NCBI GenBank assembly: GCA_044224925.1
Contig: JBGAJM010000002.1
Coordinates: forward strand, 62,001 to 126,000
Source: Kapaibacterium sp044224925
GTDB taxonomy: Bacteria; Bacteroidota; Ignavibacteria; Kapaibacteriales; Kapaibacteriaceae
Length of the DNA stretch: 64,000 nt
Direction of reading: 5' to 3'
This document shows positions 25,967 to 35,141 of the stretch, in pieces. A program made the position numbers and the translations under genes. Each line of letters starts with the position of its first letter. The stretch's first letter is position 1. The notes below the pieces were generated by a model. The model made no database searches, had not been told where the DNA came from, and worked only from the letters and a program-made list of their open reading frames with translations.

Positions 25967-27138
25967 GCGGCTGCGAGGACGTCGTGCAATGCGGCAATGA
26001 ATTCGTCGACGTCCGTCTCGGTGATGATGTAGGCCGGCACAAGACGGATGACCGTTCCGGCCGTTGCGTTGGCGATCACTCCGCGCTTGAGGAGTGCCTG
26101 TACGAAGGGGGCGGCTTCGGTGGTGAGGACGATGCCTTGCATGCAGCCGCGTCCGCGGATCTCGCTCACAAGCGTCGGATGTGCGCGCTGGACCGCGAGC
26201 AAGTGCGTGTGCAGATAGGTGCCGATCTGTTGCACATGCTCCATCTGTCCGCCAAGCACTTCTTCCATCACAGCAATGCCCGCTGCACAGGCCACGGCAT
26301 TGCCGCCATACGTTGTGCCATGCATACCGCGATCGAACAATGCGGCCGCTTCTTCGGTTGCAAGGATCGCACCGAGGGGAAGTCCACCACCGATGGCCTT
26401 TGCGCAGATGACGATGTCGGGCTTGATCCCATACCGCTCGAAGGCAAAGAACGAACCCGTACGTCCAATGCCCGCCTGCACTTCGTCGGCAATGATGAGC
26501 ACACCACGATCACGTTGGATGGCAGCGAGGGCATCGACAAACTCTGGCGTTGCCTCACGCAGTCCACCCTCCCCTTGCACGAATTCCAGCATGATGGCAC
26601 ACGTGCTCACGTCGACGCGCGATGTGAGTGCGTCGACGTCGTTGTACGGAAGAACAAGTGTGTTCGGCAGGAACGGCCCCATGCCCTCTTTGTAGAGCGG
26701 CTTGTCCATGATGGACAGTGCACCATAGGTTCTGCCGTGGAAGCCGCCGCTGAAGCCAACAACATCGTATCGTCCGGCCTTGCTGCCATACCGCCTTGCC
26801 ATCTTCATGGCTCCATCCGTGGCCTCGGCACCGCTGTTGGTGAAGAAGACGCGCGGATAGCGGGAGGCGTCGCGCAAGAGCTCGGCAAGACGGACCTGCG
26901 GCTCCTGATAGAAGAAGTTCGAAACGTGCATGTATCGCTTGGCCTGGTCGATCACGTTCTGCACGACGTGCGGATGCGAGTGTCCAAGAGCGTTCACGGC
27001 GATACCGCCGAGAAAGTCGAGATAGACGGTTCCGTCCATTGCCGTGATGCGACATCCGGATGCAGAAGCGATCTCGATGGGAAGTCGCGAATAGGTTTGG
27101 AAGATGACGTCGTGTTCGCGTTCGGTCAGGCTGCGCAT
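25963..27138 (-). CDS. argD: Class III aminotransferase, acetylornithine aminotransferase type
   Basis: A 391-residue PLP enzyme of the ArgD group. Visible are NSGAEATDGAMKMAR (101-115, phosphate-binding), GGFHGRTYGALS (131-142), the PLP-contacting ADEVQAGIGRTG (217-228, Asp218) and the Schiff-base Lys247 in CAKAIGGGLPLG. It probably transaminates N-acetylornithine with 2-oxoglutarate in arginine synthesis; related ornithine or succinylornithine enzymes cannot be excluded. Other arg genes are absent from the window. Confidence 0.85.
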   Translation of the reverse strand: MRSLTEREHDVIFQTYSRLPIEIASASGCRITAMDGTVYLDFLGGIAVNALGHSHPHVVQNVIDQAKRYMHVSNFFYQEPQVRLAELLRDASRYPRVFFTNSGAEATDGAMKMARRYGSKAGRYDVVGFSGGFHGRTYGALSIMDKPLYKEGMGPFLPNTLVLPYNDVDALTSRVDVSTCAIMLEFVQGEGGLREATPEFVDALAAIQRDRGVLIIADEVQAGIGRTGSFFAFERYGIKPDIVICAKAIGGGLPLGAILATEEAAALFDRGMHGTTYGGNAVACAAGIAVMEEVLGGQMEHVQQIGTYLHTHLLAVQRAHPTLVSEIRGRGCMQGIVLTTEAAPFVQALLKRGVIANATAGTVIRLVPAYIITETDVDEFIAALHDVLAAA

Positions 27139-27139
27139 A

Positions 27140-28678
27140 CTATTTCTTCAGGATCTTGATCTCGACACGACGGTTCAGTTGTCTGCCCTCGTCCGTTGCA
27201 TTGTCGGCGATCGGTTTCGTTTCTCCATAGCCGACGCCAACGATGCGACCCGGCTCGAGCTCTCCCATCTGGATGATGTGGTCGGCAACGGCCTGCGCAC
27301 GTGCATGCGAGAGCTTCAGGTTGTAGTCGTCCGGACCAACGAAGTCCGTGTGTCCCGCCACTTCGATGATCATCGTTGGGTACTGCTTCAGGATCTCTGC
27401 CACACGCATGAGCTCGGGATGTGACTGCGGACGGATCGTTGCTTTGTTGTAATCGAAGAACACATTCTTCAACACGAAGTACTGTCCTTCTTCGATCGGC
27501 ACCAGATACAGGTCCCGTTCGATCTCTTGATACGTGGTCACCTTCGTGACATCGATATTATCGCTCTCGCTCAGAAAGCCGGGAGCCGACGCACGGAAGG
27601 CATACTCATAGCCTGCCGGCAGCACGATCTTGTAATCACCCGTGAGTGGCGTGGAATGCGCCTCTCCGGCAGGTGCATTCGTTTCCATGATCTCGTAGAC
27701 GATCTCGGCAGAGATCGGTTCGCCGGTCTTCTTGTTCAACACTCGGCCGTAGATGAGCACCACCGGACGTGGTCGAACCCGCTCAGGCAGACCAACACGA
27801 AAGATGTCGCCCGCTCCAATGGTGTTGGAGTGCGACACGTAGTAGGCATAGTCACCCTTGGCAGGGATGGTGTAGTAGAGATCCCATCCCGGTGTGTTGA
27901 TCGTTGGACCGAGATTCTCGGGAACCGACCAATTCGTCCACGTAGAATCCTGACGGCGCGAGACGAACACGTCGTACGACCCGAAGCCTCCGTGTCCGTC
28001 CGACGAGAAATACAAGGACACACCATCAGAGCTTAGGAACGGTGTGAGTTCATGACCGATGGAGTTCAGCACCGGACCGAGACTCGTTGGTTCACTCCAC
28101 GAACTATCCGGCTGCAAGAAGCAGACGTAGAGATCCTTTCCGCCCTTCGTGTCCTTGCGCTCGACGGCCATCACCATCGTTCGACCATCGTTGCCGAGCG
28201 AGTACTCGGTGTAGGTGGCAAGGTTGTAGAAGTTCTTGATCTTCACCGGCTTTGGCATTTCCCAACCACCGGAGATACGGTGCGAGATGGCCACGCTTCG
28301 TTGTTGTTGCTGCCGCGCCTCGCCATACGAATCTCCCAACAGGATGGTGTTCCCGTCGGGCGTGATGGAAAGAAGGTAGTTGTGATCTCTGTTGTTGAGG
28401 GGAGGACCGATGTTCTTGGCCTGACCCCATGTCCCGTCGGCCTGCAACTCCGAATACCAGATGTCCTGGCGTGCACCGCCCAGGTTCTCGGGAGAATCAC
28501 TACGAACGAAGTACAACGATCTTCCATCCGGTGAGATCACCGGAAGAAGATCGTCGTACACGCTGTTCACCGTTGGTCCAAGATTGACTGGCCGGAACGT
28601 CGAGTCTATGATCCGTTGCTGTGCTGAAAGTGGCAAGGCAGCAAGGAGGAACGCTATGGTGAGGATCGTACGCTGCAA
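27140..28678 (-). CDS. PD40-repeat OmpA-family outer-membrane protein (PorE-like)
   Basis: A 512-residue exported protein. After a signal peptide (MQRTILTIAFLLAALPLSAQ) come PD40/WD40-like beta-propeller repeats (residues about 35-330, with SPDGRSLYFVRS, TPDGNTILLGD, SSDGVSLYFSSDG), a carboxypeptidase-regulatory-like domain (about 335-385) and an OmpA C-terminal peptidoglycan-binding domain (about 390-512, HTDFVGPDDYNLKLSHARA). PorE of the T9SS has this order plus TPRs and a lipobox, both missing here. A T9SS or envelope-anchoring role is inferred from architecture. Confidence 0.8.
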   Translation of the reverse strand: MQRTILTIAFLLAALPLSAQQRIIDSTFRPVNLGPTVNSVYDDLLPVISPDGRSLYFVRSDSPENLGGARQDIWYSELQADGTWGQAKNIGPPLNNRDHNYLLSITPDGNTILLGDSYGEARQQQQRSVAISHRISGGWEMPKPVKIKNFYNLATYTEYSLGNDGRTMVMAVERKDTKGGKDLYVCFLQPDSSWSEPTSLGPVLNSIGHELTPFLSSDGVSLYFSSDGHGGFGSYDVFVSRRQDSTWTNWSVPENLGPTINTPGWDLYYTIPAKGDYAYYVSHSNTIGAGDIFRVGLPERVRPRPVVLIYGRVLNKKTGEPISAEIVYEIMETNAPAGEAHSTPLTGDYKIVLPAGYEYAFRASAPGFLSESDNIDVTKVTTYQEIERDLYLVPIEEGQYFVLKNVFFDYNKATIRPQSHPELMRVAEILKQYPTMIIEVAGHTDFVGPDDYNLKLSHARAQAVADHIIQMGELEPGRIVGVGYGETKPIADNATDEGRQLNRRVEIKILKK

Positions 28679-29248
28679 TTACTTCCTTGTGATCTTCATC
28701 GAGATCTTCTCGAGTGGATTATCACGCTCGTCGCGTGGCGAGTTCACAATGGCGTCTGCAACTTCCATGCCCGTGACCACTTCTCCGAAGACCGTGTATT
28801 GTCCGTCGAGGAATGGTGTATCTGCAACGCAGATGAAGAACTGTCCACCGAAGCTGTTCGGATCGTTCGTACGTGCAGCCGAGAGGGTTCCGCGCTTGTG
28901 CTTGACCGTGGTGCTGAACTCTGCCGGTACCTTGGTCGGATAGCCGCCGGTTCCCCACGATTCCTTCGATCCCTTGATGGAGTTCGGATCGCCACCTTGG
29001 ATCATGAAGTTCGGGATCACACGGTGAAACGCCGAACCATCATAGTATCCTTCCTTGACGCGCTCATCGAAGAAGGCGCAGTGCTTTGGAGCAACGTCGG
29101 GCATGAGGCGCAAGACGATCTTGCCAAGTTCCTTGCCGCCTTGTGTGACCGTGATCACATATTCGGGAGCCTTTGCTTTTTCGCCGGCGACGACCATGGT
29201 AACGGCTGCAAGCATCAAGAGGCCTGCGAGTGAAAGTGTGTGAAGCAT
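28679..29248 (-). CDS. Exported peptidyl-prolyl cis-trans isomerase, cyclophilin type
   Basis: The ATG at 29248 gives 189 residues with a signal peptide (MLHTLSLAGLLMLAAVTMVV). Cyclophilin motifs are FHRVIPNFMIQGGDP (active-site Arg and Phe) and GQFFICVADTPFLDGQYTVFG. The Trp that binds cyclosporin in human CypA is replaced by Leu, as in many bacterial members. It would fold envelope proteins in the periplasm. It abuts the PD40-OmpA gene. Confidence 0.92.
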   Translation of the reverse strand: MLHTLSLAGLLMLAAVTMVVAGEKAKAPEYVITVTQGGKELGKIVLRLMPDVAPKHCAFFDERVKEGYYDGSAFHRVIPNFMIQGGDPNSIKGSKESWGTGGYPTKVPAEFSTTVKHKRGTLSAARTNDPNSFGGQFFICVADTPFLDGQYTVFGEVVTGMEVADAIVNSPRDERDNPLEKISMKITRK

Positions 29249-29295
29249 GTTGGATGAAGTGTAGTGGAACAAACTGACAAATGATGAGCGACAAC

Positions 29296-29997
29296 TTACT
29301 GCGGTTTGATGACGAACGACCTGATAACGATGGGTTTTTTCGGAATGCCGTCCGTGTCTCCAAAGGAACCGGGCTCCACGTCGACGGAATTCATCTTGTC
29401 GACAACGTCCATGCCCTCGAGCACGCGACCAACGATGGTGTACTGATACGGAATTGCACGGGCATTCGTGTTGCAGATGAAGAATTGACTCGTGGCGGAG
29501 TTGGGCATGGGCTTGTGCGCCATGGCCACAACGCCGCGCTGATATCCGATCCTGGCACTCGGGCTCGTGGAATCCAGCTCGTCAGGCAGCGGTTTGCCAT
29601 CTGCCGTCTGTCCGCCTCGCCCCCATTCCGCCCTTGCCGATGCATCCTTCGTTTTCGGATCGCCCATTTGCACCACAAGGTCCCGTGCCACGCGGTGCAC
29701 GAGGATGCCGTTGTAGAATCGCTTCGCAGCGAGCGCCACTATGTTGTTCACGGCGCGTGGTGCATCCACACCGTAGAATCCGATGGTGATGGTGCCCATG
29801 GACGTCACCAACGTGCCCACATGGGTGATCACTGCCGTATCGGCCGAGGCGCGATCGGACGTGTCCACCACGCGCGGAGCAGGTGCCTCCATTTGCTGCA
29901 AGGGCGGTTGTTCGACAGGCTTTTGAGCGCCATCGGTGCAGCCGCACATCACCGCAATGGTGGCAAGAACTAGGACGATGCGCAGACGTGATCTCAT
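29296..29997 (-). CDS. Cyclophilin-type peptidyl-prolyl isomerase lipoprotein
   Basis: A 233-residue protein with a lipobox (AVMCGC, Cys20) followed by a Pro/Ala-rich linker and a cyclophilin domain from about residue 62. The active-site Arg is kept in VHRVARDLVVQMGDP, while the usual Phe before it is Val. SQFFICNTNARAIPYQYTIVG matches the second motif. It is a second cyclophilin next to the soluble one, likely membrane-anchored. It overlaps uppP by ATGA. Confidence 0.88.
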   Translation of the reverse strand: MRSRLRIVLVLATIAVMCGCTDGAQKPVEQPPLQQMEAPAPRVVDTSDRASADTAVITHVGTLVTSMGTITIGFYGVDAPRAVNNIVALAAKRFYNGILVHRVARDLVVQMGDPKTKDASARAEWGRGGQTADGKPLPDELDSTSPSARIGYQRGVVAMAHKPMPNSATSQFFICNTNARAIPYQYTIVGRVLEGMDVVDKMNSVDVEPGSFGDTDGIPKKPIVIRSFVIKPQ

Positions 29998-30848
29998 GGT
30001 TGTACGATCCCTGCGGCGATGAGCGCCAACAGGATGCCTCCAAGAACGATGCGGTAGACGATGAAGACCGTCATGCGATGCGTTCGAAGGAAGCGTAAAA
30101 GAAATGCGATGGACCAGTATCCGGAACCAAAGGCCACAAGGGTCGCGGCGAGCAATTCCGGTCCACCATCTCCCACCGAGATGTGCTTGATCTCATGCAT
30201 GAACTCAAGCACACCGGCCCCCAAAATTGCAGGAATCGACAATAAGAACGAAAAACGGGCAGCACTTTCGCGCGTCATTCCACGGAAGAGACCGGCCATG
30301 ATGGTGGTCCCGCTTCGCGACGAACCCGGCATGAGCGCCAGTACCTGTGCGAATCCCACGGCGAGTGCGTCCATCATTCCAAGGTCCTTCTCCGTGCGCT
30401 TCAGTGTTGCGATCCGATCTGCGATCCACAGTAATACGGCCACACCGATCATCGACGATGAGATCAAGACAAGGTCCTTTGTGAGCGAACCCTCGATGAC
30501 CTTCTTGAGCGCCATGCCGATGACCACGATGGGCAGACTGCCCACGATCACGAACCAGCCCATGCGCGCATCGACGCTTTGCTCGGCAAAGGGCTTGCGA
30601 CGCGAGCCAATGTTCTGCGAGAGGAAGGCGGCAAGGATGGAACGGATGTCCTTGGCAAAGTAGACGAAGACAGCGGCGAGCGTGCCGAGCTGAATGGTGG
30701 CCATGAACGACGTCCACCGTTCCGGATGCGCAGGGTCGTGCGCACCAAGCAACGCAGAGACCAACGTGAGATGCGCTGTGCTGCTCACGGGAATGAATTC
30801 GGTAAGGCCTTGGACCAGTCCAAGGATGATGGCCTTGATCAACGTCAT
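29994..30848 (-). CDS. uppP: Undecaprenyl-diphosphatase
   Basis: A 284-residue integral membrane phosphatase (BacA/UppP) that recycles undecaprenyl diphosphate for peptidoglycan and other surface polymers. Signature motifs are GLTEFIPVSSTAH (14-26, catalytic Glu and SST) and MPGSSRSGTT (about 172-181). About eight transmembrane segments are visible. It starts 24 bp downstream of polA and overlaps the cyclophilin lipoprotein gene. Confidence 0.95.
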   Translation of the reverse strand: MTLIKAIILGLVQGLTEFIPVSSTAHLTLVSALLGAHDPAHPERWTSFMATIQLGTLAAVFVYFAKDIRSILAAFLSQNIGSRRKPFAEQSVDARMGWFVIVGSLPIVVIGMALKKVIEGSLTKDLVLISSSMIGVAVLLWIADRIATLKRTEKDLGMMDALAVGFAQVLALMPGSSRSGTTIMAGLFRGMTRESAARFSFLLSIPAILGAGVLEFMHEIKHISVGDGGPELLAATLVAFGSGYWSIAFLLRFLRTHRMTVFIVYRIVLGGILLALIAAGIVQP

Positions 30849-30872
30849 AGATGTTCGGTCGTTACGAGTGGG

Positions 30873-33689
30873 TCAATGTGCTTCATACCAACTGCTGCCA
30901 ATACCGGTGTCGACGATCACAGGAACTCCTTCGAGCGGAAGGGCATGTTCCATTTCGTGCTTGACCATGGTGCGGAGCACGTCGACCTCGTCGTCGAACA
31001 CCTCGAACACCAATTCATCATGCACCTGCAACATCAACAGCGAGCGCAGACCGAGCTCTTGCATGCGAGCGTGGACGCGGATCATGGCCAGCTTCATCAT
31101 GTCGGCCGCTGTGCCCTGGATGGGCATGTTCACTGCCGCACGTTCGGCCGCTGTGCGCAGACCTCTGTTGTTCGCATTAATAAGGGGGAAGTGTCGACGT
31201 CGTTTGCACAGCGTCTCTGCATAGCCGTTAAGGCGTGTCGATTCGATGGTGGAATCGATGTAGTGCTTGATGCCCGCATACTTGGAAAAGTAATTGTCGA
31301 TGATCTGCTGTCCTTCCGTACGCGCGATCCCCAGTTGTTGCGCCAGACCGAAGGCGCCTTGACCGTACATGATGCCGAAGTTCACGGTCTTGGCCACGCG
31401 ACGTTGATCCGACGTCACCGCATCGATGGGCACGTCGAACAGTGTGGCAGCCGTTGCACGGTGCACATCGGCACCCGAGGAGAAGGCGGCCAACAATCCG
31501 GGATCCTGCGAGATGGATGCCATGATGCGCAGTTCGATCTGCGAATAGTCGGCAGAGAAGATGTGGGCATTCTCGAATTGCGGAACGAAGGCCTTACGGA
31601 TCTGTCGACCCAGCTCGCTGCGAACGGGAATGTTCTGGAGGTTCGGATCGGTCGACGAAAGACGTCCCGTTGCGGCCACCGTCATGTTGTACGTGGTGTG
31701 CACGCGACCTGTGCGCGCGTTGATCAGACGCGGGAGCGACTCCACATACGTACTGCGAAGCTTTTCCACTTGTCGATAGTCGAGGATCATCTGTGCAATG
31801 GGATACATCTCCGAGAGCTCCGTCAGCACACTGGCATCGGTGCTGTAGCCGGTCTTCGTCTTCTTCGTGGCCGGAAGCATGAGCTTCTCGAAGAGCACTT
31901 CTCCCAACTGTTTGGGTGACGAGATCACGAACTCCTGTCCGGCCTCTTTCCAGATCTCCTTCTCAAGGCGCACGGCCTCGTCGCGCATGAACACGGCCAA
32001 CTCGCCAAGGGCCGCCGTGTTGATAGCGATGCCGTTGAACTCCATGTCGATGAGCACCTCTTCGGCCTTGAACTCGATGTTCGTGGCAAGGTCCATGAGC
32101 CCTTCACGTTCAAGCGCCGGCGCAAGCTTGTTGCGAAGCTTGAGCGCCACATCGGCATCCTCGGCGGCATAGTCTGCAACGCGTGCGGGATCTACCTCTG
32201 CCATGTTCAATTGCGATGCCTTCTTCTCGCCAATGAGCGTGGTGATGGAGATCGGCTCATAGTCGAGCCATCGCGATGCAAGTGCGTCCAGATTGTGCGG
32301 CAGATCGGGATCGAGCAAATAGTCGGCCAACATCGTATCGAAGGCAATGGGTTGCACGCGGACGTTGTAGCGACGGAAGATGAGTGCATCGAACTTGAGA
32401 TTCTGTCCACACTTCCCAACGGCAGTATCCTCCAACATCGGTCGCAGTGCATCGAGCACCGGTGCAATGGGCAACAGTTCTGCGTGCTTGTGATCTTCGG
32501 CCGTGAAGAGTCCGCCCGGGTCGGACGGGTCTCGATCGTCCACGGCCACATAGAATGCACGTCCTTCGCGAGCACAGAGGGCGATTCCAACGATGCGACA
32601 CGACATGGCATCGAGTCCGGTGGTCTCGAGGTCCACGCTCAACAATGTCGTCCCCGCAAGCTCCCGCATCATGCTCTCGAATCCGCCGGTGGTGTGCACC
32701 AACTCGTACGAATGCTCCACGTCGGCAAGACGTTGCAAATGGGACGGTGGCGGGGCGTCGGCCGAGGTGGCAAGGGATGTCGACGGATCCACAGGTGCCC
32801 CTGCCTCCTCGCTTCCCTCCGCCATCTTCTTGTACTTGTTGCGGATCTGATGGAAGCCCATGGTGGCGAAGAAGGCATCGATGTCGGCAAAGCGAATGGG
32901 CTTGCGATGCAGGTGTTCGCGAACGTGGTTGACGGGAACGTCGAGGGCAATGGTGACGAGCTTTTTGGAGAGGAAGGCCATGTCGCGATGTTCGATGAAC
33001 TTCTTGCGCACGGACTCGCGCTCGATCTCGTCGAGATGGTCGTACAGATTCTCCACCGTCCCATACTTCTCGATGAGCGGAATGGCCGTTTTCTCGCCCA
33101 CGCCCTTGACGCCGGGGACGTTATCGGACGAGTCGCCGATCAGGGCGAGCACGTCGATCACATGGTCGGGCTTGACGCCGAACTTCTCTTTGACGCGCTC
33201 GGCATCGAAGACGTCGTACTGGGCAACGTCCTTGCCGGGGCGGAGGATCTTGACGTGTTCGTCGACGAGCTGGAAGTAGTCCTTGTCGGACGTGAGGCAC
33301 AAAACCTCCCGTCCGCTCGCCGCTTCACGACGTGCGATGGTGCCAATGATATCATCGGCTTCCCAGCCCGGCAACTCCACCTGCTCCAGTCCCATGAGCT
33401 GGATGGCCTCTTTGATACGACCGAGCTGTGGGACGAGATCTTCCGGAAACGCATCGCGATGTGCCTTGTACTCGGCATACATCTCATGTCGGAAGGTGGG
33501 TTCCTTTGTATCGAAGACCACGGCAATGGCCTCGGGGTCGTACTTCTCCAGAAGCGACGTGAGGATGTTCACAAATGCGAATACGGCGAATGTCGGCTCG
33601 CCATCCGAGGTCTTCATGCCCGTGCGCAGAAGCGCATGATAGGCGCGAAAGACCAGGGACATACCGTCAACGAGGATCAATGGGCGCAT
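30873..33689 (-). CDS. polA: DNA polymerase I
   Basis: A 938-residue Pol I starting at the ATG at 33689. Residues 1 to about 300 form the 5'-3' exonuclease (LILVDGMSLVFRAYHAL, then GWEADDIIGT and GDSSDNVPGVKGVGEKTA). The 3'-5' exonuclease domain keeps VDLETTGLD and the later YAAEDAD, so proofreading looks intact. The polymerase domain has FSADYSQIELRIMA, RRVAKTVNFGIMYG and QVHDELVFEV. It functions in repair and Okazaki-fragment processing. A TATCTTTG box ends 4 nt before the ATG. Confidence 0.97.
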   Translation of the reverse strand: MRPLILVDGMSLVFRAYHALLRTGMKTSDGEPTFAVFAFVNILTSLLEKYDPEAIAVVFDTKEPTFRHEMYAEYKAHRDAFPEDLVPQLGRIKEAIQLMGLEQVELPGWEADDIIGTIARREAASGREVLCLTSDKDYFQLVDEHVKILRPGKDVAQYDVFDAERVKEKFGVKPDHVIDVLALIGDSSDNVPGVKGVGEKTAIPLIEKYGTVENLYDHLDEIERESVRKKFIEHRDMAFLSKKLVTIALDVPVNHVREHLHRKPIRFADIDAFFATMGFHQIRNKYKKMAEGSEEAGAPVDPSTSLATSADAPPPSHLQRLADVEHSYELVHTTGGFESMMRELAGTTLLSVDLETTGLDAMSCRIVGIALCAREGRAFYVAVDDRDPSDPGGLFTAEDHKHAELLPIAPVLDALRPMLEDTAVGKCGQNLKFDALIFRRYNVRVQPIAFDTMLADYLLDPDLPHNLDALASRWLDYEPISITTLIGEKKASQLNMAEVDPARVADYAAEDADVALKLRNKLAPALEREGLMDLATNIEFKAEEVLIDMEFNGIAINTAALGELAVFMRDEAVRLEKEIWKEAGQEFVISSPKQLGEVLFEKLMLPATKKTKTGYSTDASVLTELSEMYPIAQMILDYRQVEKLRSTYVESLPRLINARTGRVHTTYNMTVAATGRLSSTDPNLQNIPVRSELGRQIRKAFVPQFENAHIFSADYSQIELRIMASISQDPGLLAAFSSGADVHRATAATLFDVPIDAVTSDQRRVAKTVNFGIMYGQGAFGLAQQLGIARTEGQQIIDNYFSKYAGIKHYIDSTIESTRLNGYAETLCKRRRHFPLINANNRGLRTAAERAAVNMPIQGTAADMMKLAMIRVHARMQELGLRSLLMLQVHDELVFEVFDDEVDVLRTMVKHEMEHALPLEGVPVIVDTGIGSSWYEAH

Positions 33690-33693
33690 GGGA

Positions 33694-33701
33694 CAAAGAT
33701 A
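33694..33701 (-). promoter_or_regulatory. Putative polA -7 box, near-leaderless
   Basis: TATCTTTG on the minus strand is a perfect TAnnTTTG match and ends 4 nt before the polA ATG. Transcription would start at or within a few nt of the start codon. No Shine-Dalgarno sequence fits in the gap. Confidence 0.5.
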
Positions 33702-33704
33702 CCG

Positions 33705-33712
33705 TATGTTTG
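33705..33712 (+). promoter_or_regulatory. Putative terC -7 box
   Basis: TATGTTTG on the plus strand matches TAnnTTTG and ends 7 nt before the TerC-family ATG at 33720. It lies 3 bp from the divergent polA box; the whole intergenic region is 30 bp. Confidence 0.45.
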
Positions 33713-33719
33713 CCCGCAT

Positions 33720-34640
33720 ATGCTTCCCGACGTTTGGCTGTATGGCGGCTTTGTGCTGCTCGTCCTTTTCCTGTTGGCGTTAGACCTCGGGATCTTCAAC
33801 CGTACGCCACACGTGGTGCGCCTGAGCGAGGCATTGGGATGGACGGCCGTGTGGGTGACCCTGGCCATTGCCTTCAACGGATTTGTCTATGCCACGCGCG
33901 GACCGGTGGCCGGCAAGGAGTTCTTTGCCGGATACCTGCTGGAGCAGTCGCTCTCCGTTGACAATATCTTCGTCATCATCCTCGTGCTGCGCTACTTCAA
34001 AGTGGCGCCACAGTACCACCATAAAGTGTTGTTCTGGGGCATCATTGGCGCACTCGTGATGCGCGGATCGATGATCGCACTGGGAACGGCCCTACTCTAT
34101 ACCTTCCACTGGATCTTCTACATCTTCGGCGCCTTCCTCATCATCACGGGCATTCGCATGGCCCTGAATTCCGAGGATTCCGACGAGATCCACGAGAACG
34201 TCTTCATTCGCTGGTTGCGATCGCACATGCGCCTGACCAACGAGTATCATCAGGACCAGTTCACGGTGCGAAAAGATGGCGTGCGTTATGCAACACCGCT
34301 CCTGCTGGTGCTGCTCGTGGTCGAGGCGACGGATCTTGTCTTCGCCTTCGATTCCATTCCCGCCATCTTCGCCATCACGCGCGATCCGTTCATCGTCTTC
34401 ACCTCCAACGTCTTCGCCGTGATGGGACTTCGCTCCCTGTTCTTCGTCGTGGCCGGTGTGATGAATCTGTTCCACTTCCTGAAGTACGGACTGGCCGTGA
34501 TCCTCACGTTCATCGGTGTGAAGATGATCGTCGAGGAGTGGTATCACATTCCCATCGACATCGCTCTCGCCGTGATCGCCAGCGTGCTCACTATATCGAT
34601 CCTGGCAAGCATGTTGTTCCCCGAGAACAAGAAGGCATGA
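33720..34640 (+). CDS. TerC/Alx family integral membrane protein
   Basis: A 306-residue membrane protein with eight or nine helices. EQSLSVDNIFVIILVLRYF and VEATDLVFAFDSIPAIFAITRDPFIV are the two Asp-bearing repeats that define the TerC family, in which such residues bind metal. Alx-type members export Mn2+. No manganese riboswitch fits in the 30-bp upstream region. The frame is open far upstream through polA, but that part is antisense shadow. It overlaps the NlpC/P60 gene by ATGA. Confidence 0.9.
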   Translation: MLPDVWLYGGFVLLVLFLLALDLGIFNRTPHVVRLSEALGWTAVWVTLAIAFNGFVYATRGPVAGKEFFAGYLLEQSLSVDNIFVIILVLRYFKVAPQYHHKVLFWGIIGALVMRGSMIALGTALLYTFHWIFYIFGAFLIITGIRMALNSEDSDEIHENVFIRWLRSHMRLTNEYHQDQFTVRKDGVRYATPLLLVLLVVEATDLVFAFDSIPAIFAITRDPFIVFTSNVFAVMGLRSLFFVVAGVMNLFHFLKYGLAVILTFIGVKMIVEEWYHIPIDIALAVIASVLTISILASMLFPENKKA

Positions 34641-35101
34641 ACATCCGCACGGTGTGCGCGTTCTTAGTGACGGCCGTGGTGCTCGCGGCCTGCGCGTCGT
34701 CGTCGAAGATCGAGACCACGGGCGACCCGCGGATCGACGACGTGCTCCACACCGCAGGATCGCTCCTCGGAACATCGTATTGCGCCAGCGGCACCACGCC
34801 CGATTGCTTCGATTGCAGCGGCTTCGTCTCCTACTGCTTCGGCCATTCCTCCCTGCTCCTTCCCCGCTCCTCTCGCGAGATGTATGCATGGCAAGGCGGC
34901 AAGGATGTTGCGCGGACGATGTTGCAGCCCGGAGACCTGGTCTTCTTCAACACCGGTGGAGAGCGGATCTCGCATGTGGGCATCGTGGTCGGGAACGAGC
35001 GATTCATTCACGCATCCACATCGAGCGGCGTGATCATCACCTCGCTCAACGATCCGTACTGGAAGTCGCGCTACGTGGGTGCGCGACGCGTATTGCGATA
35101 G
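34637..35101 (+). CDS. NlpC/P60 family lipoprotein (peptidoglycan endopeptidase type)
   Basis: A 154-residue lipoprotein with lipobox LAAC (Cys19) and an NlpC/P60 domain from about residue 32. The catalytic residues are present: Cys60 in DCSGFVSYCF, His113 in SHVGIVVG and His125 in FIHAS. Such enzymes cleave D-gamma-glutamyl-diaminopimelate bonds in peptidoglycan. It is likely outer-membrane anchored facing the periplasm. Start fixed by the ATGA overlap with TerC. Confidence 0.9.
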   Translation: MNIRTVCAFLVTAVVLAACASSSKIETTGDPRIDDVLHTAGSLLGTSYCASGTTPDCFDCSGFVSYCFGHSSLLLPRSSREMYAWQGGKDVARTMLQPGDLVFFNTGGERISHVGIVVGNERFIHASTSSGVIITSLNDPYWKSRYVGARRVLR

Positions 35102-35110
35102 TGAACAGTG

Positions 35111-35118
35111 TATCTTTG
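35111..35118 (+). promoter_or_regulatory. Putative promoter box of the thioredoxin-fold gene
   Basis: TATCTTTG, a perfect TAnnTTTG match, lies 23 bp before the ATG at 35142. Here, unlike several other genes, a leader with a GAGGGAA ribosome-binding site is present between box and start. Confidence 0.45.
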
Positions 35119-35141
35119 TCGATACTGTCCTTGAGGGAACC

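Noticed and set aside
32211..33719. In-frame extension of terC back through polA antisense
   Set aside because: No stop happens to interrupt the frame, but the sequence is the antisense of polA, and a promoter box and ATG mark the real terC start at 33720.
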